Shown: positions 20,283 to 30,084, counted from the stretch's first letter. The stretch: 64,000 bases of DNA from Janthinobacterium sp. 17J80-10 (GCF_004114795.1 NZ_CP035311.1:992001-1056000); one strand, 5' to 3'. Program-made: numbers and translations. The notes: generated by a model not told the origin, from the sequence alone.

Positions 20283-22016
20283 ATGCGCGCTTCACGTTTT
20301 TTTATTTCAACGCTCAAGGAAGCCCCCGCCGATGCCGAAATCGTCAGTCATAAGCTGATGATGCGGGCGGGTATGATCAAACGCCTGGGCTCGGGCATCT
20401 ATACCTACATGCCGATGGGTTTGCGGGTAATCCGCAAGGTGGAAAATATCGTGCGCGACGAAATGAACCGCGCTGGCGCCGTCGAGCTCCTGATGCCGCT
20501 GGTCCAGCCAGCCGAACTGTGGCAGGAAACCGGGCGCTGGGACAAGATGGGGCCGGAATTGATGCGGGTGAAAGACCGTCATGGCCGCGATTTTGCCATC
20601 CAGCCAACGTCCGAGGAAGTCATCACCGATGTGGTGCGCTCCGAAATCAAGTCTTACAAGAAGCTGCCTGTGAATTTTTATCACATCCAGACCAAGTTCC
20701 GTGATGAGCGCCGTCCCCGCTTTGGCCTGATGCGCGGACGCGAATTTACCATGAAGGATGCCTATTCCTTCGATCGGGATGTCGCCGGCATGCAGCAGTC
20801 TTACCAGGTCATGTATGACGCCTATGTCCGCATTTTCAATCGCTTCGGCTTGCAATTCCGTGCCGTCGCTGCCGACAATGGCGCCATTGGCGGTTCCGGC
20901 TCGCACGAGTTCCACGTGATCGCCGACACCGGCGAAGATGCGCTTGTGTACTGCCCGCAATCCGATTACGCCGCCAATATCGAGGCGGCAGAAGCCCTGG
21001 CGCCAGCCGCCGCGCGTGCCGCCGCGACCGCAGATCTGGTCAAGACACCGACGCCGGGCAAAGCGAAATGCGAAGACGTTGCAGCCCTGCTTGGGCTGCC
21101 CCTCGCTGCGACCGTCAAGTCGATCGTCCTGGCCGTGGATAGCGAACAGGATGGCAAGGCCGCGACCCAGATCTGGCTGTTGCTCTTGCGCGGCGATCAT
21201 GAACTCAATGAAGTCAAGGCTGCCAAGGTGCCTGGCCTGGCCAATTTCCGTTTCGCTTCCGAAGCGGAAATCGTGGATTGCTTTGGCACGCCACCTGGTT
21301 ACCTTGGCCCCATCGGTACCCGCAAGCCGGTCAAGGTCGTGGCCGATCGTACCGTGGCCACCATGAGCGATTTCGTCTGCGGCGCCAACGAAGCCGGCTT
21401 CCACTACACTGGCGCCAACTGGGGGCGCGACGTTCCCGAGGCACTGGTTGCCGATTTGCGCAACGTGGTGGAAGGTGATCTCTCGCCGGATGGCAAGGGC
21501 GCGCTGGCAATCCAGCGCGGCATCGAGGTTGGGCACGTGTTTCAACTGGGTACGCGCTACTCGCAGGACATGCAGGCCAATTATCTGGATGAAACCGGCA
21601 AGCCGCAACTGATGCAGATGGGGTGCTACGGCATTGGCGTCACCCGCATCCTGGGTGCGGCAATCGAGCAAAACTTTGACGATCGGGGCATCATCTGGCC
21701 AGCTTCGATTGCGCCTTTTGAAGTTGTGCTCTGTCCTATGGGATATGATCGCAGTGAAACGGTCAAGGCCGAAACCGACCGCCTGTATACCCAATTGCTG
21801 GATGCCGGGGTCGACGCGATCCTGGATGACCGTGGGGAGCGCCCTGGTGCGATGTTCGCCGATTGGGAGCTGATTGGCGTGCCGCACAGGATCGTGATCG
21901 GCGAGCGCGGCCTCAAGGATGGCCAGCTGGAATACCAGGGGCGCCGCGATACTGGCGCAACCAGCGTGCCGCTGGCTGATATGGCCGCCTTCTTGCAAGC
22001 GAAACTGGCAGCTTGA
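20283..22016 (+). CDS. proS: Prolyl-tRNA synthetase (bacterial type, with editing insertion)
   Basis: ProS charges tRNA-Pro. The 577-residue protein is the bacterial type: class II motifs (motif 2 [19 protein letters not shown]; motif 3 with [13 protein letters not shown]) interrupted by a YbaK-like insertion (about residues 225-405) that deacylates mis-charged Ala-tRNA-Pro. The C-terminal anticodon-binding domain carries the usual region around [18 protein letters not shown]. The ATG at 20283 fits the family start [15 protein letters not shown]. The following lytic transglycosylase gene starts 20 bp after its stop. Confidence 0.98.
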   Translation: MRASRFFISTLKEAPADAEIVSHKLMMRAGMIKRLGSGIYTYMPMGLRVIRKVENIVRDEMNRAGAVELLMPLVQPAELWQETGRWDKMGPELMRVKDRHGRDFAIQPTSEEVITDVVRSEIKSYKKLPVNFYHIQTKFRDERRPRFGLMRGREFTMKDAYSFDRDVAGMQQSYQVMYDAYVRIFNRFGLQFRAVAADNGAIGGSGSHEFHVIADTGEDALVYCPQSDYAANIEAAEALAPAAARAAATADLVKTPTPGKAKCEDVAALLGLPLAATVKSIVLAVDSEQDGKAATQIWLLLLRGDHELNEVKAAKVPGLANFRFASEAEIVDCFGTPPGYLGPIGTRKPVKVVADRTVATMSDFVCGANEAGFHYTGANWGRDVPEALVADLRNVVEGDLSPDGKGALAIQRGIEVGHVFQLGTRYSQDMQANYLDETGKPQLMQMGCYGIGVTRILGAAIEQNFDDRGIIWPASIAPFEVVLCPMGYDRSETVKAETDRLYTQLLDAGVDAILDDRGERPGAMFADWELIGVPHRIVIGERGLKDGQLEYQGRRDTGATSVPLADMAAFLQAKLAA

Positions 22017-22036
22017 GCCGGGTATTAAAGGGAAGC

Positions 22037-22699
22037 ATGTTGTTCAGAGGTTCTTGCACCAATAGGCGGCGCATCGCAGGCGCGATCCTGGTCATGCTTT
22101 CGGTATGCGTCGCATCGGCCCACGCCGGCAACCAGAAGGAAGAGGCTTTGGCCGATTCGGTCCGTATTGCCCTGGCGCGGGCCATTACGGATGCGGCGCC
22201 GCCCACGCCGCAATTCGACAACATCGACGCGCGCATCAAGTACCTGCACTGGCTGGGGGAGATGTCGACGCGCCTGAAGAAAAAGCTGCCGGATGTGCAG
22301 GTCAGGCAGGAATTCCTGCGAACGGCATGGTATGAAGCCAAGCGCGCCGGGCTCGATCCAGGCCTGGTGCTTGGCCTGATCCAGGTGGAATCGGCATTTC
22401 GCAAATATGCGGTTTCGCCGGTAGGTGCCCATGGCTATATGCAGGTCATGCCGTTCTGGTCCCGTGTCATCGGCGATGGCGATCGCAGCAAGCTCTTCCA
22501 CATGCAATCCAACCTGCGCTATGGTTGTTCGATCCTGCGCATGTATATCGACATGGAGCGCGGCAATCTGTATCTGGCGCTCGGCCGTTACAACGGCAGC
22601 CGCGGCCGGGCGGAATACCCGAATGCGGTGCTGGCTGCATGGAAGAAATGGGAATTCCAGGATGACCCCGCCAATACGCCGGTGCTGACCCAGAAATGA
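22037..22699 (+). CDS. Lytic transglycosylase (SLT domain), secreted
   Basis: The protein of about 220 residues has an N-terminal signal peptide (AGAILVMLSVCVASAHA) and an SLT-type goose-lysozyme-like domain (about residues 110-205). The catalytic glutamate is in LGLIQVESAFRKYAVSPVGAHGYMQV, written here in two parts of one motif: LGLIQVESAF and SPVGAHGYMQV. Such enzymes cut the glycan strands of peptidoglycan in the periplasm. The ATG at 22037 has an AAAGGGA ribosome site; a TTG at 22013 overlapping the proS stop is a less likely alternative. A strong terminator follows. Confidence 0.9.
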   Translation: MLFRGSCTNRRRIAGAILVMLSVCVASAHAGNQKEEALADSVRIALARAITDAAPPTPQFDNIDARIKYLHWLGEMSTRLKKKLPDVQVRQEFLRTAWYEAKRAGLDPGLVLGLIQVESAFRKYAVSPVGAHGYMQVMPFWSRVIGDGDRSKLFHMQSNLRYGCSILRMYIDMERGNLYLALGRYNGSRGRAEYPNAVLAAWKKWEFQDDPANTPVLTQK

Positions 22700-22788
22700 C
22701 GAATTGCGGAAAGCGGTAGGCCGGGTTGCGAAGGCGAAGCGGCAGGCTAGGGGTTCCCCCTCTGTCCCTAACTGACCATAGTGGAAAC

Positions 22789-22817
22789 AAAAACGCCCGC
22801 GCGATGCGGGCGTTTTT
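22789..22817. terminator. Bidirectional terminator between the SLT gene and the SWIB/H1-like gene
   Basis: The 12-bp stem AAAAACGCCCGC/GCGGGCGTTTTT with loop GCGAT has T runs on both strands. It separates two convergent genes and is likely to serve both. Confidence 0.9.
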
Positions 22818-22836
22818 GTTTGGCACTTGGCAAAAA

Positions 22837-23319
22837 TTATTTCAAGTGGTCAGAGATGAGTTTGGTCATCTCGAACATTGACACTTGCTTCTTGCCGCCA
22901 AAGACTGCCTTCAGCTTGTCGTCTGCATTGATGTTGCGCTTGTTGGCTTCATCCTGCAGCTTGTTCTTCTTGATGTATTCCCACACCTTTTTGGTGACTT
23001 CAGTACGCGGCAGGGGAGTTGCGCCAACTACGGCAGCCAGGATGGCGGACGGAGTCAGCGGTTTCATGAAGGCTGCATTGGGCTTGCGCGGCGTCTTCGG
23101 CTTTGCTGCCGCTTTCTTCGCTACCGGCTTTGCTGCTGCTTTTTTGGCGGGCGCTGCTTTTTTGGCTGGAGCGGCTTTCTTCGCTACTGGCTTGGCGGCG
23201 GCCTTCTTGGCAGGGGCTGCCTTCTTTGCTGGAGCTGCTTTCTTTGCTGGAGCTGCTTTCTTTGCTGCTGGCTTCTTCGCGGCCGGTTTGCTGGCTGCGG
23301 ATTTTTTGGCTGTTGCCAT
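22837..23319 (-). CDS. SWIB/MDM2-domain protein with a histone H1-like lysine-rich tail
   Basis: The 160-residue protein has two parts. Residues 1-80 are an alanine/lysine/proline tail built from KKAAPA and AAKPVAKK units, like bacterial histone H1-like proteins. Residues 82-158 form a SWIB/MDM2 domain (FMKPLTPSAILAAVVG, LPRTEVTKKVWEYIKKNKLQD, ADDKLKAVFGGKKQVSMFEMTKLI). The tail should bind DNA without sequence preference; the SWIB domain is best known from eukaryotic chromatin factors and also occurs in bacteria such as chlamydiae. A strong ribosome site (GAAGGAGG) precedes the ATG. It is a single-gene unit, and its role in nucleoid structure is inferred. Confidence 0.88.
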   Translation of the reverse strand: MATAKKSAASKPAAKKPAAKKAAPAKKAAPAKKAAPAKKAAAKPVAKKAAPAKKAAPAKKAAAKPVAKKAAAKPKTPRKPNAAFMKPLTPSAILAAVVGATPLPRTEVTKKVWEYIKKNKLQDEANKRNINADDKLKAVFGGKKQVSMFEMTKLISDHLK

Positions 23320-23579
23320 CTTGAGACCTCCTTCACAATCAGTGTTGGGAAATGCGCCATTTCACGCACCGCTAATAGTGGTAGCGTTTTATATGGGATG
23401 CAAGCATTTTTTGCACAGTTTGACAAGATTTTGTAGGCGGCGAGCCACGCCTGCGTCATAGGGGGAAGGCAGGCCTCAGATTTTGATCAGGATCGATGGA
23501 ACCAGGGGCGGGGATTTATGTGCCCGCTGCTCTGCGCCTTGCACCAATCGAGAGCATGGGGCACATCATGGCAGGGCAA

Positions 23580-24947
23580 TCAGCGCGTTCCCGGCATCAT
23601 GCCCTTCATGCTGCGCATCATTTTCATCATGCCGCCGCCCTTGAGCTTCTTCATCATTGACTGCATTTGCTCGAATTGCGCCAGCATGCGGTTGACTTCC
23701 TGCACCTGTACCCCGGATCCGGCAGCGATGCGGCGCTTGCGTGCCGCCTTGATCAGATCGGGCTTGGCGCGTTCCACGGGGGTCATGGAATTGATGATGC
23801 CTTCCATGCGCCGGACCTGTTTTTCGGCCTGGTCCATGCTGGCGCCGGCGGCGGCTTGCTGGAATTGGGCGGGCAGCTTGTCCATCAGGCCTGACAACCC
23901 GCCCATCTTCTTCATCTGGCTCAGCTGGGCCTTGAAGTCATTCAGGTCGAACTTGCCGCCGCCCTTGATTTTTTGCGCAAGATCCTTGGCGGCGGCGATG
24001 TCCACCCCCTTTTGGGCTTCCTCGACCAGCGCCAGGATATCGCCCATGCCCAGGATACGGTTGGCCATGCGCTGCGGATCAAATGCCTCCAGGCCATCCA
24101 ATTTCTCGGCAACGCCGGCGAACTTGATCGGCTTGCCGGTAATGTGGCGCACCGAAAGGGCGGCGCCGCCGCGCGAATCGCCGTCGAGCTTGGTCAGCAC
24201 CACCCCGGTCAGCGGCAGCGCATCATTGAAGGCCTTGGCCGTATTGATGGCATCCTGGCCCAGCATGGCATCGACCACGAACAGGGTTTCAATCGGCTTG
24301 ACCGCGGCATGGATGGCCGCGATTTCGCGCATCATGGCTTCGTCGATGCCAAGGCGGCCGGCGGTATCGACGATGAGGACATCGTGGTAATGCTTTTTGG
24401 CGTAATCGAGCGCTGCCAGGGCGATCGCCACAGGCTCGTCACTGGCTTGCGAGGGGAAAAAATCCGCGCCAACCTGACCGGTGACGGTCTGCAACTGGCC
24501 GATGGCGGCAGGGCGGTAAATGTCGGCCGAGACTGTCAGGACTTTCTTCTTCTTTTGCTCGCGCAGGTATTTGGCCAGCTTGCCCACGGTAGTCGTCTTG
24601 CCGGCGCCTTGCAGGCCGGCCATCAGGATGACGGCGGGCGGTTGAGTGGCGAAATTGAGCTGGCTGGCTTCGGGACCCAGGTCCGCCCCCATGAGGGCGG
24701 CGAGTTCGCGCTGGACCACGCCAACCAGGGCCTGGCCAGGCGTCAGGGAGCCGATCACTTCCTCGCCCAGGGCTTTTTCCTTGACCTTGGCGATGAATTC
24801 GCGCACTGCCGGCAGCGCCACGTCAGCTTCCAGCAAGGCCAGTCGTACCTCGCGCAACATTTCAGCGGTATTGGACTCGGTCAGGCGCGCTTCGCCGCGC
24901 ATGGTTTTAACGGCTTTGGCAAGGCGTTGGGTCAGATTGTCGAGCAT
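23580..24947 (-). CDS. ffh: Signal recognition particle protein Ffh
   Basis: Ffh binds signal sequences of nascent membrane proteins and, with 4.5S RNA and FtsY, delivers ribosomes to the Sec translocon. The 455-residue protein begins MLDNLTQRLAKAVKTMRG; N domain to about residue 85, G domain with G1 GLQGAGKTTT, DTAGRLG and TKLDGD, then the methionine-rich M domain (MKKMGGLSGLMDKLP, MRSMKGMMPG). The start at 24947 matches the family; the open frame runs further upstream without similarity. It is divergent from the CcsA-like gene. I looked for the 4.5S RNA gene in the flanking gaps and did not find it. Confidence 0.98.
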   Translation of the reverse strand: MLDNLTQRLAKAVKTMRGEARLTESNTAEMLREVRLALLEADVALPAVREFIAKVKEKALGEEVIGSLTPGQALVGVVQRELAALMGADLGPEASQLNFATQPPAVILMAGLQGAGKTTTVGKLAKYLREQKKKKVLTVSADIYRPAAIGQLQTVTGQVGADFFPSQASDEPVAIALAALDYAKKHYHDVLIVDTAGRLGIDEAMMREIAAIHAAVKPIETLFVVDAMLGQDAINTAKAFNDALPLTGVVLTKLDGDSRGGAALSVRHITGKPIKFAGVAEKLDGLEAFDPQRMANRILGMGDILALVEEAQKGVDIAAAKDLAQKIKGGGKFDLNDFKAQLSQMKKMGGLSGLMDKLPAQFQQAAAGASMDQAEKQVRRMEGIINSMTPVERAKPDLIKAARKRRIAAGSGVQVQEVNRMLAQFEQMQSMMKKLKGGGMMKMMRSMKGMMPGTR

Positions 24948-25089
24948 GGATAGGGAGCGAAAATGTAAGTCGGACAATGGGGCAGGCCGGCACTGCTGCT
25001 TGCCGGACGCAAGGCTTGACATTCTACCTGATGCGCGCCGCGGCGACGAAGGTGGTGGCCGCAAGCATTACATGGTGTAAACTAAAACG

Positions 25090-25902
25090 ATGCAAACCTC
25101 CATTTCACTCTTGGCTGCAACTTTGTATGGTGCCTGTGCCGTGCTGCCGGCTGACAGGCGCCGGGCGATTGCCTTCGGTGTCGCTATTGGCTGGCTACTG
25201 CATGGTATTGCTTTGGCAATGGATGTCTTGTCACCATTGGCATTGCGGCTTGGTTTCGCGGTCATGTTGTCGGCGACGTTGTGGATTTCCGTGGCGGTTT
25301 ATTGGCTGGAGAGCCGAAATTTTCCGCTTGATGGCTTGCGCCCGCTGGTCTTGCCTTGTGCCGCTCTGGCGGTTTTGTTGCCTATTGTATTTCCGGGCAC
25401 TGTGGTTTCCCTTGAGGGCAAGCCGGCATTGTTTTCCTGGCATGTCGCGATTTCACTGCTGGCCTATAGCACCCTGACGATCGCCGCCTTTCATGCCATT
25501 CTGATGGCGCTGCAGGAATCGAAGCTGCACACGCGCTCACCCGCGGCGTTCGGCGGTGGCTGGTTTGCCGCAGCGCTGGATCGCCTGCCCGCCTTGCTGA
25601 CCATGGAAAAACTGCTGTTTCGCATGATCGGGCTTGGCTTTGCGCTGCTGACGCTGACAGTCTTGTCCGGCGTGGTGTTTTCCGACCAGTTGTTCGGCCA
25701 GCCGGTAAAGTGGAACCACAAGACCATTTTCACCATGCTGTCGTGGTTCATGTTTGGCCTGCTGCTGGTCGGGCGGCGCTGGCGCGGCTGGCGCGGCAAG
25801 ACGGCGCTCAGCTTCACCCTGAGCGGTTTTGCCACCTTGTTGCTGGCCTATGTGGGCAGCCGGTTTGTATTGGAAGTCGTCTTGCACCGGGGACTGGCAT
25901 GA
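25090..25902 (+). CDS. CcsA/YpjD-like cytochrome c assembly membrane protein
   Basis: The 270-residue protein has about eight hydrophobic segments and matches the CcsA/YpjD (cytochrome c assembly, PF01578) family found beside ffh in many proteobacteria. Conserved histidines are in SWHVAISLLAYS, FHAILMALQ and KWNHKTIFTMLSW. I do not see the tryptophan-rich WWD haem-handling motif of true CcmC/CcmF/CcsA, so a direct role in cytochrome c maturation is uncertain. It is the first gene of a tightly packed plus-strand run: its stop overlaps the next ATG (ATGA), and pilS and pilR follow. Confidence 0.8.
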   Translation: MQTSISLLAATLYGACAVLPADRRRAIAFGVAIGWLLHGIALAMDVLSPLALRLGFAVMLSATLWISVAVYWLESRNFPLDGLRPLVLPCAALAVLLPIVFPGTVVSLEGKPALFSWHVAISLLAYSTLTIAAFHAILMALQESKLHTRSPAAFGGGWFAAALDRLPALLTMEKLLFRMIGLGFALLTLTVLSGVVFSDQLFGQPVKWNHKTIFTMLSWFMFGLLLVGRRWRGWRGKTALSFTLSGFATLLLAYVGSRFVLEVVLHRGLA

Positions 25903-26150
25903 AGTTGTTGATCTGGCTTGTGATCGTTGCCCTGGTCGTGGCATGGATAATGCGCAGCAAAAAAGCACCGGTGCAAAACGAGGGCGGCATCCGGCAGTCG
26001 CAGGACGTCGGCGGCCACCTGAAACCTGAAGCCATGTTGCAATGCGCCCGTTGCGGTACTTATTTCCCCGCCTCCGAAGCCGTCACGCTGGCATCCGGCA
26101 GGGTTTTCTGCTCCGAAGAGCACCGCCGTCAGGCTGTTCCCGGTGATTGA
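25899..26150 (+). CDS. PP0621-type small membrane protein with a zinc-ribbon-like motif
   Basis: The 83-residue protein has an N-terminal membrane segment (KLLIWLVIVALVVAWIM) and a short soluble part with CARCGTYF and, 20 residues on, a third cysteine followed by histidine (FCSEEHRR), a CxxC...CxxxH zinc-ribbon pattern. It matches the small PP0621 family by eye. The start at 25899 overlaps the preceding stop (ATGA), and its own stop overlaps the TTG start of pilS (TTGA), so the three genes are probably translated together. Function is unknown. Confidence 0.8.
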   Translation: MKLLIWLVIVALVVAWIMRSKKAPVQNEGGIRQSQDVGGHLKPEAMLQCARCGTYFPASEAVTLASGRVFCSEEHRRQAVPGD

Positions 26151-27925
26151 GCGGCAACGTCTTGGCTAGCTATCTGCAATCGCACGACCTCAAGCGACTG
26201 GTGTGGCCTGCCGGAAATTTCGCTGCATCTTCGAGCGCGTCCGGCGTTTCGCGGGAAGCCTTCTGGCGCTCGCTGCAAACCTTTGCCGTGACCCGTGTAG
26301 TGATTTCGCTGGTCTTGCTCATTTATGTCAGTTTCAGCGGCAAGAAGGCATTTCTGGAGCCGGATCGATTTGGCGACCTGGCCGCCGGCCTCGGCTACCT
26401 CATGCTGGCGCTGGGGTTTTTTATCCTGGTACTGTATTGGCGGCGCCGTTTCCTGCTGCAACTACTCTCGCAAATCCTTGTCGACATCAGCGTGATTTCC
26501 CTGTTGTATGTCAGCGCGGGAGGCGCCAAGAGCGGCTTGGCGATTCTGTATCTGTTTCCGCTGGCGGGGTGTGCCATTCTCGCGCCACTTGTCTGGGCGC
26601 TGTTTTTCGTTTCGCTGGTGAGCCTGATATTGCTGGGCGAAAGCGCGTACCAGCTTGCCAGGGACATGCCCGAAGTTTCCATTTCACACGCCGGCCTGTA
26701 TGGCGCCGCCTTTTTCGCCGCAGCGCTTGTGATTAACCGTCTGGCGGCCAAGCTGATCCGTCAGGAAGCCCTGGCAGCAAGGCGTGGCGAGGATTTGCAA
26801 TTGCAGCAGGCAATCAATCGCATGGTCATTGCTGACATGGGCGACGGGATTCTGGTGGTGTCGTCGGAAGGCATCATTCTGACCGCCAATCCGGCGGCCG
26901 AGCGCATGCTGGGCATGAGTTTCGCGGATGCTGAAATGCGCTTCAAGCTGACGGATATCGCTCCCTTGATGCCAGTGGCCCAGGCATTTTTTGCCTGGTT
27001 GCCCCAGTCCGTCACGCCCCGTGCCGAGTCGGGACTGGTGGAAGGGCCAGCGGTATTTGTCATGATCAAGCCGCCGGAAGAAGCGATTTCCTATGCCGGC
27101 AGCGCCATGCGCGGTTTGCGGCATGATCTGGCAGCGCATTTGAAATTGCGCTTCGCCAAGGTATATGCCGAAGGCCGCGTCACCGACCGGACCGTGATTT
27201 TCTTGCAGGACGTGACGGAAATCGAAAATCAGGCGCAGCAATTGAAACTGGCTTCGATGGGGCGCCTGACCGCGAGCATTGCGCATGAGGTGCGCAATCC
27301 GCTATCGTCGATTTCCTACGCCGCCGCTTTGCTCGGCGAGGAACAGACCAATCCTGCACAAGCCAGATTGCTTGCCATCGTCGGCGATAACGTCAAACGG
27401 CTTAATTGCATGATCGAAGATATCCTGAAGCTCTCGCGCAAGGCGCAGCCGCAGGCGGCCCCGTTAGCCCTGGAAGATTTTTTTGCTGAAACGCTGTCGG
27501 AATTTCGCGAAACCCATGGTTTGGCAGCGGACCTCATGCGCATTGGCAGCATGGCGAATTTACACGTCTGGTTCGATCCCTTGCACCTGCGTGAAGTCGT
27601 GTTTAACCTGCTGGCGAATGCCTTGCGTTATGCCAGCGGTAGCCCTGACAGCATTCGCGTGTACGCCATGCCGGATGGCGCGGGAAGGCTGGAGTTGCAT
27701 GTGCAGGATGATGGTGCGCCGATCACGCCACAGGTCCGGGCCCACCTTTTCGAACCGTTTTACACCACATCGAGCAAGGGCACGGGGCTGGGGCTCTACC
27801 TTGCGCGGGAATTGTGCATTAACAACGGCGCCATGCTCGATTACGAATATCACGCCGGCGATGGCGGCGCGGAGCCTGCGGGCGGGCGTTTCGTCATTAC
27901 GATGGCCATCGCCCATCCGCATTGA
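26147..27925 (+). CDS. pilS: Sensor histidine kinase PilS
   Basis: PilS is the membrane sensor kinase that phosphorylates PilR to control pilin transcription. The 592-residue protein has about six membrane helices in residues 45-205, a PAS domain (about 220-350), a HisKA domain with H380 (SIAHEVRNPLSS) and an HATPase domain (N box NLLANALRYA, G1 VQDDGAPI, G2 GTGLGLYLAREL). The start is a TTG at 26147 overlapping the previous stop. The PilS call rests on the six-helix layout and the adjacent NtrC-type pilR gene 22 bp downstream. Confidence 0.9.
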   Translation: MSGNVLASYLQSHDLKRLVWPAGNFAASSSASGVSREAFWRSLQTFAVTRVVISLVLLIYVSFSGKKAFLEPDRFGDLAAGLGYLMLALGFFILVLYWRRRFLLQLLSQILVDISVISLLYVSAGGAKSGLAILYLFPLAGCAILAPLVWALFFVSLVSLILLGESAYQLARDMPEVSISHAGLYGAAFFAAALVINRLAAKLIRQEALAARRGEDLQLQQAINRMVIADMGDGILVVSSEGIILTANPAAERMLGMSFADAEMRFKLTDIAPLMPVAQAFFAWLPQSVTPRAESGLVEGPAVFVMIKPPEEAISYAGSAMRGLRHDLAAHLKLRFAKVYAEGRVTDRTVIFLQDVTEIENQAQQLKLASMGRLTASIAHEVRNPLSSISYAAALLGEEQTNPAQARLLAIVGDNVKRLNCMIEDILKLSRKAQPQAAPLALEDFFAETLSEFRETHGLAADLMRIGSMANLHVWFDPLHLREVVFNLLANALRYASGSPDSIRVYAMPDGAGRLELHVQDDGAPITPQVRAHLFEPFYTTSSKGTGLGLYLARELCINNGAMLDYEYHAGDGGAEPAGGRFVITMAIAHPH

Positions 27926-27947
27926 CTACCTATAACAAGAATCTGAT

Positions 27948-29471
27948 ATGAGCGTACCCCGCATACTGGTGATCGACGACGAGCCCGATTTGCGCGAGCT
28001 GGTCGAGATAACCTTGCTCAAAATGGGCCTGGATGTGGATAGTGCCGATCGCCTGGCAACCGCGCGCGCGCTGCTCCAGCAGCACGAATATGCGCTGGTG
28101 CTGACCGACATGCGGCTGCCGGACGGCATGGGCATTGAGTTGGTGCGGGAAGTGACTGGTGCCTGCCGCAATACCCCGATTGCCGTCATTACCGCTTTCG
28201 GCAGTGCCGACAATGCCGTCACCGCCCTGAAAGCCGGCGCTTTTGATTACCTGAGCAAACCGGTCGGGCTGGACCAGTTGCGTTTGCTGGTACAGTCGGC
28301 TTTGCGCATCAGTACAGTTGCAGGGGGGGGCGGCAAGGCGCCCGCGGTTGCCGGCGGCGGCATCAGCCTGCGCCTGATGGGGCAATCCTCGCTGATGCAG
28401 GATTTGCGTACGCAAATAGCGCGTCTGGCTCGCAGCATGGCACCGATTGCCATCACCGGCGAGTCCGGCAGCGGCAAGGAGCTGGCGGCGCGCGATATCC
28501 ATGCGCAAAGCGCTCGTGCCGACAAGGCATTCATTGCCGTGAATTGCGGCGCCATACCCGAATCCCTCATGGAGGCGGAATTTTTTGGCTATCGCAAGGG
28601 CGCGTTTACCGGAGCGGCCGAGGATCGCGATGGTTTTTTCCAGGCAGCCAATGGCGGTACGCTCCTGCTGGACGAGGTGGCGGACTTGCCCCTGGCAATG
28701 CAGGTAAAACTGTTGCGTGCCATTCAGGAGCGGCGCGTGCGCAAGGTCGGCGCGACGGTCGAAGAGCCGGTCGATGTGCGCTTGATCAGTGCGACGCACC
28801 AGGATCTGGCGGAGTGCGTTGAAAAAGGCAAGTTTCGCCAGGATTTGTATTACCGTCTGAACGTGATTGAATTGCGCCTGCCATCGCTGCGGGAGCGGCT
28901 GGAGGATGTCGGTTTGCTGGCCGAGACGATCCTGGCAAAACTGGCAGGGCCAGGCATGGCCAGGGTGACACTGGCGCCAGCCGCACTCGCAGCGCTGCGC
29001 GGCTACTCTTTCCCGGGCAATGTGCGCGAACTGGAAAATATTCTGGAACGCGCCATGGCATTTGCCAATGACGATGTCATCGAAGTGGCCGACCTGGCCT
29101 TGAAAGCTGCCGGGATGGTGCCTTCCGGGCTTGCTGCCGCAGCGCCGGCGGCCGCGCCCGAGGTCGCGGAACCGATGCTGCAGTCAGCTGAGTCAACGTT
29201 TGCCGGGGACGCTCCTGCCGATACCGTATCGGTACGCTTCCACATGCCGCCAACGCCCGACGTGGCCGAGCCGCTCGGGGCGGCCGTAGCCGAGTTGCCG
29301 CCCTTGCCGGCCAGCCTGCCGGATCATCTGGACCAGGTCGAGCGCGAAATCATTTGTCGCGCGCTTGCGCAGACCCGTTTCAATCGTACGCAAGCCGCGG
29401 AATTGCTTGGAATTAGCTTTCGCCAGTTGCGTTACCGTATGCAGAGGTTAAGTATTCATGAACCGGAATGA
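27948..29471 (+). CDS. pilR: Sigma-54-dependent response regulator PilR
   Basis: PilR is an NtrC-family activator that turns on sigma-54 promoters, classically that of pilA. The 507-residue protein has a receiver domain (D54 in LTDMRLPDG), an AAA+ domain with Walker A GESGSGKE and the sigma-54 contact loop GAFTGA, and a C-terminal Fis-type helix-turn-helix (FNRTQAAELLGISFRQLRYR). A long alanine/proline linker (about residues 385-450) joins the last two. Its last 14 bases overlap ampD. No pilA gene is in the window. Confidence 0.95.
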   Translation: MSVPRILVIDDEPDLRELVEITLLKMGLDVDSADRLATARALLQQHEYALVLTDMRLPDGMGIELVREVTGACRNTPIAVITAFGSADNAVTALKAGAFDYLSKPVGLDQLRLLVQSALRISTVAGGGGKAPAVAGGGISLRLMGQSSLMQDLRTQIARLARSMAPIAITGESGSGKELAARDIHAQSARADKAFIAVNCGAIPESLMEAEFFGYRKGAFTGAAEDRDGFFQAANGGTLLLDEVADLPLAMQVKLLRAIQERRVRKVGATVEEPVDVRLISATHQDLAECVEKGKFRQDLYYRLNVIELRLPSLRERLEDVGLLAETILAKLAGPGMARVTLAPAALAALRGYSFPGNVRELENILERAMAFANDDVIEVADLALKAAGMVPSGLAAAAPAAAPEVAEPMLQSAESTFAGDAPADTVSVRFHMPPTPDVAEPLGAAVAELPPLPASLPDHLDQVEREIICRALAQTRFNRTQAAELLGISFRQLRYRMQRLSIHEPE

Positions 29472-30084
29472 ACCGCTCGCGCTGGAGATGGATGCCGACG
29501 GCTGGTGCCGCCAGGCGCAGCACCGGCCGTCGCCCAATTTCGATGCGCGGCCCGAACCGACCGATATCGATTTGCTGGTGATTCACAATATCAGCCTGCC
29601 TCCGGGGCAGTTCGGTGGTCCTTATATTGCTGATTTGTTCGGCAATTGCCTCGATTGCGATATCCATCCGTATTTCGACCAGTTGCGCAGCTTGCGCGTG
29701 TCTTCGCATTTCCTGATACTCCGCGACGGTGGCCTGATACAATTCGTGTCCGCCGACCAGCGGGCCTGGCATGCCGGCGTGTCCTCGTTCGAGGGACGCG
29801 AGCGTTGCAACGATTTTTCGATCGGCATTGAGCTGGAAGGCAGTGACTTTGTTCCTTTCGACGATCGCCAATACCACACCCTGGCAGAACTGACTGTTGC
29901 ATTGCGACGACGCTATGCCTTGCGTGCGGTGACCGGCCATCAGGATATCGCCCCCGGTCGCAAGACCGATCCCGGGCCATATTTCGACTGGACTGCTTAT
30001 TGCGTCCTTGTCCGGCAACACGAAAAAGCAACGAGCAATTCAATGGGGCTGGCCTTCCCGGCCCTGGATGTCCGTCCCGCCTGA
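29458..30084 (+). CDS. ampD: 1,6-anhydro-N-acetylmuramyl-L-alanine amidase AmpD
   Basis: AmpD is the cytoplasmic zinc amidase that removes the peptide from anhydro-muropeptides during cell-wall recycling; its loss often induces AmpC beta-lactamase where AmpR is present. The 208-residue protein has zinc ligands H43 (VIHNISLPP) and a His/Asp set in GHQDIAPGRKTDPGP, plus the family segments SSHFLILRDG and NDFSIGIELEG. It starts inside the end of pilR (14-bp overlap). Length is normal for the soluble AmpD, with no signal peptide. Confidence 0.95.
   Translation: MNRNEPLALEMDADGWCRQAQHRPSPNFDARPEPTDIDLLVIHNISLPPGQFGGPYIADLFGNCLDCDIHPYFDQLRSLRVSSHFLILRDGGLIQFVSADQRAWHAGVSSFEGRERCNDFSIGIELEGSDFVPFDDRQYHTLAELTVALRRRYALRAVTGHQDIAPGRKTDPGPYFDWTAYCVLVRQHEKATSNSMGLAFPALDVRPA

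Noticed and set aside
23320-23579. 4.5S SRP RNA gene next to ffh
   Set aside because: The conserved core (GGAAG...AGCA pattern) is absent on both strands in this gap.
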